Of a DNA stretch of 6,765 nt, positions 1-5,432 are shown piece by piece. The translations under genes and the position numbers were made by a program. Within the stretch, counting starts at the first letter, position 1; every line of letters starts with the position of its first letter. The notes under the pieces are model-generated. The model was not told the DNA's origin and searched no databases. It worked only from the letters and a program-made list of their open reading frames with translations. The stretch covers positions 1 to 6,765 of the forward strand of contig JAJTIF010000245.1 of the NCBI GenBank assembly GCA_021299675.1, in the 5' to 3' direction. The DNA comes from Pseudomonadota bacterium (GTDB lineage: Bacteria > Bdellovibrionota > Bacteriovoracia > Bacteriovoracales > Bacteriovoracaceae).

Positions 1-329
1 AGCTCCACCTCTGTCACCTGCACTTCCACCATGCCCGTTTCCATCTTCGGATTCTTGGCTGAGTCAGGACGCGCGCGCACAACACCTGTGGCTTTCACCA
101 CTGATTCAAGCGAGAAGGTTTTCAAGATTGAGAGATCACCTTTAAATTCTTCAAAACCCAGCTGGGTCAAACCATTTTTATCTCTTAGATCCACGAAATG
201 GAGTGCACCCAGGTCGCGAACTTTATTGACCCATCCACAGATACTTACTTTTTTTCCAATATCTGATTCGCGCAATTCTCCGCAGTGGTGGGTGCGCATG
301 AGTCCGGATAAATCGGTATGAGAATTCAT
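1..329 (-). CDS. aspS: Aspartyl-tRNA synthetase, N-terminal fragment (cut by left edge)
   Basis: Class II enzyme that charges tRNA(Asp) with aspartate in the cytoplasm. Only the first ~109 codons are present, and the frame stays open to base 1. The visible part is the N-terminal OB-fold anticodon-binding domain. MRTHHCGEL (residues 11-19) is the usual bacterial AspRS opening, followed by ICGWVNKVRDLGALHFVDLR, the typical GWV..RRDLG..F.DLRD signature, and later ETGMVEV. The start at 329 is chosen because AGGAG (336-340) lies 6 bases upstream; it adds ten residues before the common MRT start. An in-frame ATG at 335 abuts the AGGAG and is a poor start, and the Met at 299 has no good ribosome site. 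The catalytic domain is outside the window, so completeness cannot be judged. It is divergent from the DUF192 gene. The family call is firm; a discriminating versus non-discriminating enzyme cannot be told from this part. Confidence 0.93.
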   Translation of the reverse strand, partial: MNSHTDLSGLMRTHHCGELRESDIGKKVSICGWVNKVRDLGALHFVDLRDKNGLTQLGFEEFKGDLSILKTFSLESVVKATGVVRARPDSAKNPKMETGMVEVQVTEVE

Positions 330-335
330 TGTCAT

Positions 336-340
336 CTCCT
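336..340 (-). promoter_or_regulatory. Ribosome binding site of aspS
   Basis: AGGAG on the minus strand, 6 bases before the ATG at 329. It decides between the possible starts at 335, 329 and 299 in favour of 329. Confidence 0.7.
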
Positions 341-359
341 AAGGTCAAGGCCTACGATT

Positions 360-363
360 GAGG
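360..363 (+). promoter_or_regulatory. Ribosome binding site of the DUF192 gene
   Basis: GAGG lies 7 bases before the ATG at 371 and only 1 base before the ATG at 365. This favours the later start, which still leaves a complete lipoprotein signal peptide. Confidence 0.45.
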
Positions 364-364
364 C

Positions 365-874
365 ATGAAGATGATGCCATTCAAAAAGTACCTTCTCAAT
401 GCAATCTTTGGGCTATTCACATTGATGCAGCTTGTCTCCTGCAAAAACCCTGTGGAAAGTGAACCAGATAAGTGGGGATACCTTGTGTCAAAAGACGACA
501 AGATCCTGGTTCGTCTGGCCATCTCTGAGATTGATCAGCAGAAAGGGTTTTCTGGTATGCGCGATGAAGACTGGCCGGACAACAATGGCATGCTTTTTCT
601 CTTTAATGAGGACGGCAACCGCCACTTCTGGATGCCCGATACTTACTTTGATCTCGATCTTTTTTACCTCGACAAGGATCTGAAGATCATCGATCTGCAG
701 TACCAAGTCCCCCACTTCATCGGGCGCTGGCCAGAGGATAGAGTCCCTCGCGCCAAGCCGGTGTGGGCACGGCATGTCTTGGAGTTAAAATCAAAATCAC
801 AAGTGGGAAAAAGACTTAAAGTGGGCGATCAGCTTCGTTTTGAGTCTCCTCAGATTCCCCCGCAAATAAAATAA
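365..874 (+). CDS. DUF192 family lipoprotein
   Basis: Exported lipoprotein of unknown biochemical role with a DUF192 domain. Residues 1-26 form a lipoprotein signal peptide: a basic start with KK, a hydrophobic stretch and the lipobox LVSC with Cys26 as the lipidation site. The rest matches DUF192 (about residues 45-160): QKGFSGMRD, the GMLFLF core (75-80), then FWMPDTYFDLDLFYLD (88-103), matching the family's fWM..T...LD..F.d pattern, and a C-terminal VLEL...VGDQLRF. Length is normal for a secreted DUF192 protein. GAGG at 360-363 is only 1 base from the ATG at 365 but 7 bases from the ATG at 371, so the true start is probably Met3 (371). Lys at the position after Cys26 argues against Asp-type inner-membrane retention, if that rule holds here. 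The last 59 bases overlap the end of the opposite-strand FtsB-like gene. Confidence 0.85.
   Translation: MKMMPFKKYLLNAIFGLFTLMQLVSCKNPVESEPDKWGYLVSKDDKILVRLAISEIDQQKGFSGMRDEDWPDNNGMLFLFNEDGNRHFWMPDTYFDLDLFYLDKDLKIIDLQYQVPHFIGRWPEDRVPRAKPVWARHVLELKSKSQVGKRLKVGDQLRFESPQIPPQIK
371..399 (-). promoter_or_regulatory. Candidate sigma70-type promoter for aspS
   Basis: On the minus strand TTGAGA (394-399; five of six bases match TTGACA), a 17-base spacer, then CATCAT (371-376; four of six match TATAAT). Transcription would begin near 364 and give a leader of about 35 bases before aspS. The site lies inside the first codons of the divergent DUF192 gene. The aspS-DUF192 gap is too short to hold a whole promoter, so a site in this position is required. 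The match is modest and made by eye. Confidence 0.25.
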
Positions 875-1472
875 GGAATTCATCGGCGGCAATCACACCC
901 AAGGTTTCTTTGGTGATCTGGCGCTGATAAGACTTATCTAAGGTCAGACGACGGATCTCTTGGTTGATCTGCGAATTTTCTTTCTCGAGGTGAGCGATCT
1001 CTTCTTTCTTTTCATTCAGGCGAGAGTTCATCCCCAAGTAATCAATCACTCCCCGCTCCATAAAAATCAGGCGCAAGACTAGCAGTCCCACGATCCCCCA
1101 TCCAACACGAGAAAAGGTGTCGATGTTCTTCTTAGGTTTGAGTTTTGGCTTGGCCCGCTTAACCGGGAGGCGTTGTTGAATTTCTTCTTCTTCCTCGTCC
1201 TCTACTTCATCTTCTTCTTCACTCTCTTCGATGTACTCCACTTGTGGGGCAGCTCGACGTGCGCGAGGACGGATGATCTCCTGCTCTTCTTGCTCATCCA
1301 GGAAGCGTCGGCGCGGTGAATCCACAAAGGTCGGTGCTTCTGAGGGCGTAGAATTAAGTGGTCTCTGGAAGAGATGTGAGGAGCGTTTGCGAGTGGTTGT
1401 TTTCGATTTTTGAAAAGGTGATTCTACTTCTTCAAAATCATCATCAAAGTGTGTTTGCACGGTATTCACCAT
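816..1472 (-). CDS. FtsB/DivIC-like septum formation protein with long N-terminal arm
   Basis: Probable bitopic cell-division protein of the FtsB/DivIC (septum formation initiator) family, which in known bacteria joins the FtsL-FtsQ subcomplex at the septum. The order is: a cytoplasmic arm (1-118), a membrane segment (about 121-138, VGWGIVGLLVLRLIF), a heptad-like coiled coil (about 146-180) and the family's end motif YQRQITKETLGVIAADEFLILF (182-203; compare the usual IE..ARE.LG.V..GE). The arm is unusual. It has Ser/Thr/Arg-rich and Arg-rich stretches, an almost uninterrupted acidic run (about 79-97) and a Lys/Pro-rich basic stretch before the membrane. FtsB and DivIC are usually about 100-130 aa, so 218 aa is long. 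The start at 1472 lies inside a strong inverted repeat and has only a weak AGG directly before it; GTG at codon 2 or 5 is an alternative. It lies 44 bases downstream of the helicase gene on the same strand. The family call rests on motif and architecture. Confidence 0.75.
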   Translation of the reverse strand: MVNTVQTHFDDDFEEVESPFQKSKTTTRKRSSHLFQRPLNSTPSEAPTFVDSPRRRFLDEQEEQEIIRPRARRAAPQVEYIEESEEEDEVEDEEEEEIQQRLPVKRAKPKLKPKKNIDTFSRVGWGIVGLLVLRLIFMERGVIDYLGMNSRLNEKKEEIAHLEKENSQINQEIRRLTLDKSYQRQITKETLGVIAADEFLILFAGESEETQNEADRPL

Positions 1473-1504
1473 CCTGGCTATAAGGATAGGTTAACACCGT
1501 GCAA
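1455..1504 (-). promoter_or_regulatory. Long hairpin covering the start codon of the FtsB-like gene
   Basis: On the minus strand the bases 1504-1489 pair with 1470-1455 (TTGCACGGT against ACCGTGCAA, then one G-U pair, two A-U pairs, one A-G mismatch and three more pairs). After a one-base bulge (1488) there is an inner stem ATCCT/AGGAT (1487-1483 with 1475-1471) and a 7-base loop TATAGCC. About 20 pairs form in total. The ATG (1472-1470) and the only purine-rich bases before it (AGG) are both in the 3' strand of the stem. No T-run follows, so a terminator is unlikely. If it folds in mRNA it would hide the start. Confidence 0.5.
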
Positions 1505-1516
1505 TCCTGAACACAA

Positions 1517-3256
1517 TCAAAGAGTTGGGCGCGGTCCTCTTGGGCGACTAGAACGCTCGGGTGCTCTGCCGGCTGGACGAGGCTCATAGGAGCGAGAAGA
1601 GCCCCCACGGCTACCTTCCATCGGTGAACTTGGCAATCTATCGGCTTGATCAACGAAGACGCTTCTCTTGCCCCAAGTTGAACCTCTGACACCATTGAGC
1701 TTTGTTCCCATCGAGGCGGAGATTTCAAAGAATGAAACCTTCTCACGGATATCAATCTTACCAACTTCTGACCCACGTAGACCCGTGGTCTGAGAGAGGA
1801 AGCGTAGGATTTCTCCTGGATTCGCTCCGTCCATCTTACCTACATTGATCATATAACGCTGACCCTGGCCGCGAGCTGGACCCTGGTTCATATCACGTGA
1901 ACCACCAGCCATGCCCCGTTGAGGTGGCGCCATGACATTCAGGTCACGGGCCTTGCGGTACTTTTTCATCGTCTCGCCCAGGGTTTTGCTATAAAGCGCC
2001 TTGAGGAGTTCTTCTTTCGTGAGTGATTCCATGGCCTGAGTAAACTCAGAGAACTCTGGATTCTGCTCCATGACCATCTCACCAGCGAGCGTTTGTACGC
2101 TCTTCACAGCTTTAGAGATTAAGCGACCACGGATCTCTTCGACCTGTGGAAGATCCACGCGCTGGATTTTGGCTTTGGTGATTCTTTCAATCAAACCAAT
2201 CTTACGCAACTCTTGTGGAGTGACGATGGAGAGAGCAATTCCTTTCGCGCCACCGCGACCGGTACGACCGATACGGTGAACGTATGACTCAAGGTCCGCT
2301 GGAAGCTCAACGTTGATGACGTGAGTGAGATCAGACACGTCAATTCCGCGAGCAGCTACGTCGGTACACGCCACAACTTTACACTTCTTTTCTTTGAAGC
2401 GCTTCATGGTGAAGTCGCGCGCATCTTGCTCCATATCTCCGTGGAGAGATTCCGTAGAATAGCCACGAGAGTTGAGAGCGTCCGCGAGCTGTTGCGCGCC
2501 GATTTTTGTGCGAGTGAAAATCAAGCCGTAGATGTCATCCACGCTATCAAGGTAACGGCAAAGCGCCTCTACCATGTCTCCGGGACGAGCAACCAAGTAG
2601 GTCTGCTCAACCGAAGTCGTAGTCAATTGTTGCTTCGTGACCTTAACCATTTTTGGGTCGTGGAAGTGCTTGTCGACGAGGCCCTTGATCGGAGCGGGCA
2701 TAGTAGCAGAGAACATCCATACTTTCTTATGGGGACTATTGGCGATGATCGATTGAACGTCATCGAAGAAGCCCATGTCGAGCATCTCATCGGCTTCATC
2801 AAGGATCACATAGCGGACGTCTTCAAGCTTCAAAGCACCGCGATCGATCAAGTCAATCACGCGCCCTGGAGTTCCAACAACCACTGAAGGAGAATTCTGA
2901 CGAAGCTCTCTGAGTTGACCAGAGATCGGTGTTCCACCGTAAACTGAGAGAGAACGAACGCGCTCTTTACCTGTGGTAAATTTCGCGATCTCACCTTCAA
3001 TCTGGTTAGCGAGTTCACGCGTTGGAGCCAAGATTAAGGCTTGGACGTGACGAGCGTTAGGGTCGAGTTTTTCAAAAAGTGGTAAAAGAAAGGCAGCTGT
3101 CTTTCCAGTTCCAGTTTGAGCTTGTCCGATAAAGTCGATGTCAGCCTCTAGCAAGAGAGGAATAGCTTGAGCTTGAATTTCCGTTGCATCAGCAAAGCCT
3201 AATTTTTCCAAGGCTTCAAGGGATGAGGGGCGAAGGCCCATTTCAGCAAATTTCAC
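1517..3256 (-). CDS. DEAD-box ATP-dependent RNA helicase with DbpA-type RNA-binding domain
   Basis: Cytoplasmic ATP-dependent RNA helicase of the DeaD/CsdA-DbpA group, whose known members act in ribosome assembly and cold adaptation. All core motifs are visible: the Q motif (about 21-34), Walker A AQTGTGKT (46-53), PTRELANQI (78-86), TPGR (129-132), DEAD (153-156), SAT (184-186), the motif IV region LIFTRTK (245-251), DVAARGID (299-306) and HRIGRTGR (327-334). A linker (about 350-440) leads to a DbpA-type RNA-binding fold (about 467-537; YMINVGKMDGANPGEILRFL onward). The end (548-579) is an Arg/Gly/Pro/Ser-rich basic tail. At 579 aa it lies between DbpA (about 460) and CsdA (about 630). Whether it is the functional DeaD or the 23S-specific DbpA cannot be settled by eye, so no symbol is given. 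The start is GTG at 3256, supported by GGAG 6 bases before it. The FtsB-like gene follows after 44 bases. Confidence 0.95.
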   Translation of the reverse strand: MKFAEMGLRPSSLEALEKLGFADATEIQAQAIPLLLEADIDFIGQAQTGTGKTAAFLLPLFEKLDPNARHVQALILAPTRELANQIEGEIAKFTTGKERVRSLSVYGGTPISGQLRELRQNSPSVVVGTPGRVIDLIDRGALKLEDVRYVILDEADEMLDMGFFDDVQSIIANSPHKKVWMFSATMPAPIKGLVDKHFHDPKMVKVTKQQLTTTSVEQTYLVARPGDMVEALCRYLDSVDDIYGLIFTRTKIGAQQLADALNSRGYSTESLHGDMEQDARDFTMKRFKEKKCKVVACTDVAARGIDVSDLTHVINVELPADLESYVHRIGRTGRGGAKGIALSIVTPQELRKIGLIERITKAKIQRVDLPQVEEIRGRLISKAVKSVQTLAGEMVMEQNPEFSEFTQAMESLTKEELLKALYSKTLGETMKKYRKARDLNVMAPPQRGMAGGSRDMNQGPARGQGQRYMINVGKMDGANPGEILRFLSQTTGLRGSEVGKIDIREKVSFFEISASMGTKLNGVRGSTWGKRSVFVDQADRLPSSPMEGSRGGSSRSYEPRPAGRAPERSSRPRGPRPTL

Positions 3257-3262
3257 AAATAA

Positions 3263-3266
3263 CTCC
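3263..3266 (-). promoter_or_regulatory. Ribosome binding site fixing a GTG start for the helicase
   Basis: GGAG on the minus strand, 6 bases before the GTG at 3256. The nearest in-frame ATG (codon 6, 3241-3239) has no such site at the right distance, so GTG is the likely start. Confidence 0.65.
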
Positions 3267-3285
3267 GAGATTGTTGAGTATGGTT

Positions 3286-3307
3286 CAGCGCAAAATAGCG
3301 CTGCGCT
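3286..3307 (-). repeat. Dyad/GCGC repeat cluster in the helicase leader
   Basis: In the 105-base gap between the barrel gene and the helicase, CAGCGC (3286-3291) and GCGCTG (3298-3303) form a perfect 6-base inverted repeat with a 6-base AT loop. AGCGC at 3287 recurs at 3297 (10 bases apart), and 3297-3307 is itself a palindrome (AGCGC, T, GCGCT). No T-run follows on the minus strand. It could be a leader hairpin of the helicase mRNA, about 30 bases before its start, or an operator-like DNA site. The rest of the gap also holds a weak A/T-rich repeat (TATCTT 3321-3326, AAGATA 3332-3337). I see no clear promoter. Confidence 0.35.
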
Positions 3308-3361
3308 AAAGAATTGGCCATATCTTTTCTTAAGATAAGGGCAGAGGGTAAGAATTACAGG

Positions 3362-4306
3362 TTAGTAGATCATTCCAATGACCCATAAACCTACAGATGA
3401 GGTGTCGAGGGCCGGCTTTTGTAGTGCGTTAACCCTAATGTAGGGGTAAAGGATAAGAGAAGGATTGATGGTGTAGTTAGCACCAATGAAAGCTCCCTGA
3501 AAAACTCGTGTCGCATAATTGAGAGACTTTGCACCCTTGGTTTGGGCGTGTTCGAACTCCTGCTCAATATAAATTTGTGGCTGCCAACGGTCATTAATAG
3601 TGTAACCCACATACGGGGCGATGTAGAAAAACCAGTACTCATCATCAGCCGCACCAGAAAAATTATAGCGAGGAAGAATCCAAGAACCGAACACCCATTT
3701 ACTTCCCTTGGGAGCGTAGTCAAGCACACAGAAGCAATCCACAAACCCGTCGCGATTAGCTGCTCTGGTTGATTTTTGGAGAGGCACTCCGTAGCTCATT
3801 TGCATAAACCACGACCAGCCATCACCCAGGTCCCAAAATCTTCTGAGACCCAAGACAGGATCTAAGACTCTGACTTGGCTTTTGTCCACGTCAGTATACT
3901 GTCTCGTGGTGGTCCACTGAGTTTCAAAACGAGGGTTGATGAAGGGCTCAAAGCCGTTATCGAGCTTATAGCGAAAGCTGAATTGGTTCCAGGTGTTCCA
4001 GGGACGGTTACCTTCAAGGCGATCCCCGTTGGCTGCCGTTCTCACACGGTACTTATCTCCACGCTCGATGGCTGGTCCGTGAGTTTCACCGAAATAAGCA
4101 ACAGAGAATCTCTTCTTCACTGCAGGCTGAGCTGCGGGTTCTGCTTTAACTTCTGGTTTAACTTCTTCTTTTTTGGGTTCCGGCTTTTTGGCAGCAGCTT
4201 GTGCTTTCTTTTTACTGTTTAAAGCGGGGTCGTCAGATCTTTTTGAGGAAACGGCATGAACAGAAAACGATGAAATCAAAACAAGACAAAATAATAAACG
4301 GGCCAT
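3362..4306 (-). CDS. Predicted outer-membrane beta-barrel protein, family not recognised
   Basis: Secreted envelope protein, 314 aa from the chosen start. Residues 1-18 (MARLLFCLVLISSFSVHA) form a signal peptide with a VHA cleavage site. A low-complexity Lys/Glu/Ala/Pro arm (about 19-65) follows, then roughly 250 residues of alternating, aromatic-rich short stretches (for example WNQFSFRYKL, FEPFINPRFETQW, WSWFMQMSYGV, WFFYIAPYVGYTI, PQIYIEQEFEH, ILYPYIRVNAL) as in a transmembrane barrel. The last residue is Tyr in LWVIGMIY, consistent with a barrel-assembly C-terminal signal. The frame extends upstream to 4375, but that gives an implausible Cys/Tyr-rich lead-in with no signal features; the ATG at 4306 has GAGGA 10 bases before it. 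No known porin or transport family is recognised, so substrate and role are unknown. The charged arm could reach or bind peptidoglycan, but that is inference. Confidence 0.7.
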   Translation of the reverse strand: MARLLFCLVLISSFSVHAVSSKRSDDPALNSKKKAQAAAKKPEPKKEEVKPEVKAEPAAQPAVKKRFSVAYFGETHGPAIERGDKYRVRTAANGDRLEGNRPWNTWNQFSFRYKLDNGFEPFINPRFETQWTTTRQYTDVDKSQVRVLDPVLGLRRFWDLGDGWSWFMQMSYGVPLQKSTRAANRDGFVDCFCVLDYAPKGSKWVFGSWILPRYNFSGAADDEYWFFYIAPYVGYTINDRWQPQIYIEQEFEHAQTKGAKSLNYATRVFQGAFIGANYTINPSLILYPYIRVNALQKPALDTSSVGLWVIGMIY

Positions 4307-4406
4307 ACAAACAGAATCCTCATAATAATAGACAACAAGTTCACAAAAATTGCACAGTAAGGGCAACACTGACAACTATTAAATAGCGAGATTAAAAGGT
4401 CTTCAT
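4307..4406. other. Divergent intergenic region between barrel gene and small acidic gene
   Basis: 100 bases, markedly A/T-rich. It must carry the start signals of two divergent genes unless the barrel gene or the small gene is read from elsewhere. TATTAA (4377-4382) is a possible -10 box for the plus strand, but nothing good lies at -35 (TTGCAC at 4350-4355 is 21 bases away). TATTAT (4325-4330, minus strand) is well formed but would start transcription inside the ribosome site. No strong dyad is seen. Content is therefore unresolved. Confidence 0.4.
4317..4321 (-). promoter_or_regulatory. Ribosome binding site deciding the barrel protein start
   Basis: GAGGA on the minus strand lies 10 bases before the ATG at 4306. 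The spacing is slightly long but usable, and this start makes a proper signal peptide. Confidence 0.5.
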
Positions 4407-4637
4407 ATGAGCAAACTCCAAACCTTCGCCCAATTCTTTGAAATGATGAATAACATGGACGCCGACACCATGACCGCTCTCGTAGAGAAGCATCTTTCAG
4501 ACGAAGAACTCGAGCATTTTGTCCGTCACTTGGAAGATTTCTACGGGATCGAAGAAGAGGAAGAGCTCGGACATTTGGCCCAGATTATGGTTACGGGCTA
4601 CCTCGCAGCAAAATCAGAACAGGGTCAACTCCAGTAA
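4407..4637 (+). CDS. Small acidic protein of unknown function (76 aa)
   Basis: Not recognised. It is short, strongly acidic and predicted mainly helical, with no signal peptide or membrane segment. Residues 30-56 hold clusters of Asp/Glu (SDEELEHFVRHLEDFYGIEE and four more Glu-rich positions), and the N-terminal part is rich in Met (FFEMMNNMDADTM). The hydrophobic spacing would suit a small helical bundle or an adaptor that binds a basic partner, but nothing shows the partner. The start at 4407 is supported by AAGG (4396-4399) 7 bases upstream. It is divergent from the barrel protein gene with a 100-base gap, and its last 13 bases overlap the end of the opposite-strand 265-aa gene. The gap upstream is A/T-rich, but no promoter with both boxes well matched was found. 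It is more likely a real gene than chance, because of its ribosome site and its consistent protein-like composition. Confidence 0.65.
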   Translation: MSKLQTFAQFFEMMNNMDADTMTALVEKHLSDEELEHFVRHLEDFYGIEEEEELGHLAQIMVTGYLAAKSEQGQLQ

Positions 4638-5422
4638 TCGAGTTCCGACTCCACCTTCATCCAAAAACGCCGGGCCAAAGCTGCCTCTTGCAGGAAGTAC
4701 CAAGTGGTTTCTAAGACTGAAATCTCCTTGGTACGCTTAGCTAGGAGCTTGAAGACCTCACTGAGCTCTGAGCTAAACTCTCCCATCAGAAAAATCTTCT
4801 CGAAGGCTTCAGCGAGCCAAGCCTCTTCAGTCTGCAAACACAAGCTGCCACCCTCTTGGCGGAACTCAACAGCTATCGGCAACTCGCCAAACACTTGCGC
4901 CAACTCACTCCAACGACGCAGAGAGATCTTAGCATCCAAAAGAGGACCAATGCGCTTTGAGTGAGGCGCAAGATTTTTGATCTTTGGATGGAGCGTGAAG
5001 CCCTGGGGATTTTTCTCGAACCAAAAATTAAAGCCAGGATCTGAGATATTACAGACGGCCTCTTCTTTGAGAGGAAACCTCCTCATCCCAAGGCGCTGGT
5101 GAAGGACCTCAGCTTCTTCTCGGTACTCACAGGGAAAGTAGTTGAGCTTGTGCCAACGCACTCGACCTTCATTGAGCAAGCGTAGTGTTGGGTAGTCTTC
5201 TGGAGCGGCTTTAATTTTATCGATATCCACAGAAAGATTATCAGAGAGCAGGCTGCGAATCACAAAAGTTCCGCCGTGGAAGTCGACATGAAAAAAAAGT
5301 CCGGGTTTGGCAGGTGCCGAGGGGACATCAGCTTCCGGCTCCCACCCTTCCTCGTCTTCCTCGATCCAATCATGGGACTGGTCCTTGAAGGTTTGCTTCA
5401 CTAAAAAGGAGAGATCTTCCAT
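4625..5422 (-). CDS. Uncharacterised soluble protein (265 aa), last gene of the pepD-side cluster
   Basis: Not recognised. No signal peptide or membrane segment, so probably cytoplasmic. Residues 18-35 are acidic and Trp/Pro-containing (WIEEDEEGWEPEADVP) and look like a flexible linker. Around 41-60 (GLFFHVDFHGGTFVIRSLL) there is a beta-like segment. The middle has a charged stretch (HKLNYFPCEYREEAEVLHQRL), and the end (about 165-265) is helical with many Leu/Glu/Trp. Three Cys are spread out (about 98, 124 and 205) without a metal-site pattern. No catalytic motif is visible. The start at 5422 has AAGGA (5427-5431) 4 bases upstream, and that site overlaps the stop codon of the YggT gene, so translation is probably coupled. 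The 3' end overlaps by 13 bases the small acidic gene on the other strand. The gene is firm; the function is unknown. Confidence 0.8.
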   Translation of the reverse strand: MEDLSFLVKQTFKDQSHDWIEEDEEGWEPEADVPSAPAKPGLFFHVDFHGGTFVIRSLLSDNLSVDIDKIKAAPEDYPTLRLLNEGRVRWHKLNYFPCEYREEAEVLHQRLGMRRFPLKEEAVCNISDPGFNFWFEKNPQGFTLHPKIKNLAPHSKRIGPLLDAKISLRRWSELAQVFGELPIAVEFRQEGGSLCLQTEEAWLAEAFEKIFLMGEFSSELSEVFKLLAKRTKEISVLETTWYFLQEAALARRFWMKVESELDYWS

Positions 5423-5426
5423 AAAA

Positions 5427-5432
5427 TCCTTA
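5427..5432 (-). promoter_or_regulatory. Ribosome site overlapping the YggT stop codon
   Basis: The YggT stop TAA (5432-5430) is read as part of TAAGGA, whose AAGGA is the ribosome site of the 265-aa gene. This arrangement favours re-initiation by ribosomes that finish YggT. Confidence 0.55.

Noticed and set aside
31..321. 96-codon plus-strand frame
   Set aside because: It is antisense to the AspRS OB-fold region, whose protein signature is unmistakable.
329..358. Plus-strand promoter TTGTCA, 18 bases, TACGAT for the DUF192 gene
   Set aside because: The boxes match moderately, but transcription would begin at about the start codon and exclude the GAGG ribosome site; kept only as a possibility for leaderless expression.
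895..920. CACCCAAGG/CTTTGGTG inverted repeat after the DUF192 stop as a terminator
   Set aside because: One mismatch, no T-run after it, and it lies in the conserved end of the FtsB-like coding sequence.
1184..1232. Run of CTT/TTC triplets as a microsatellite or triplex element
   Set aside because: It is explained by the Glu/Asp codons of the acidic block in the FtsB-like arm.
1476..1504. Promoter TTGCAC, 16 bases, TATAGC before the FtsB-like gene
   Set aside because: Only three of six bases match in the -35 box and the transcript would start on the ATG. The same bases are better explained as hairpin arms.
1444..1776. 110-codon minus-strand frame bridging helicase and FtsB-like gene
   Set aside because: It is another frame of the helicase 3' end and the FtsB-like 5' end, with unrealistic composition, while both of those genes have clear domain evidence.
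2321..2887. 188-codon open frame on the plus strand
   Set aside because: It lies wholly inside the helicase gene, opposite motifs that are plainly conserved (DEAD, SAT), has no ribosome site and encodes no recognisable protein.
3391..3744. 117-codon minus-strand frame in another phase of the barrel gene
   Set aside because: It lies in the barrel gene, and the barrel frame has signal peptide, aromatic strands and end signal.
4307..4375. Longer start for the barrel protein at 4375
   Set aside because: The extra 23 residues are Cys/Tyr-rich, would put the signal peptide inside the protein, and lack a better ribosome site than the one before 4306.
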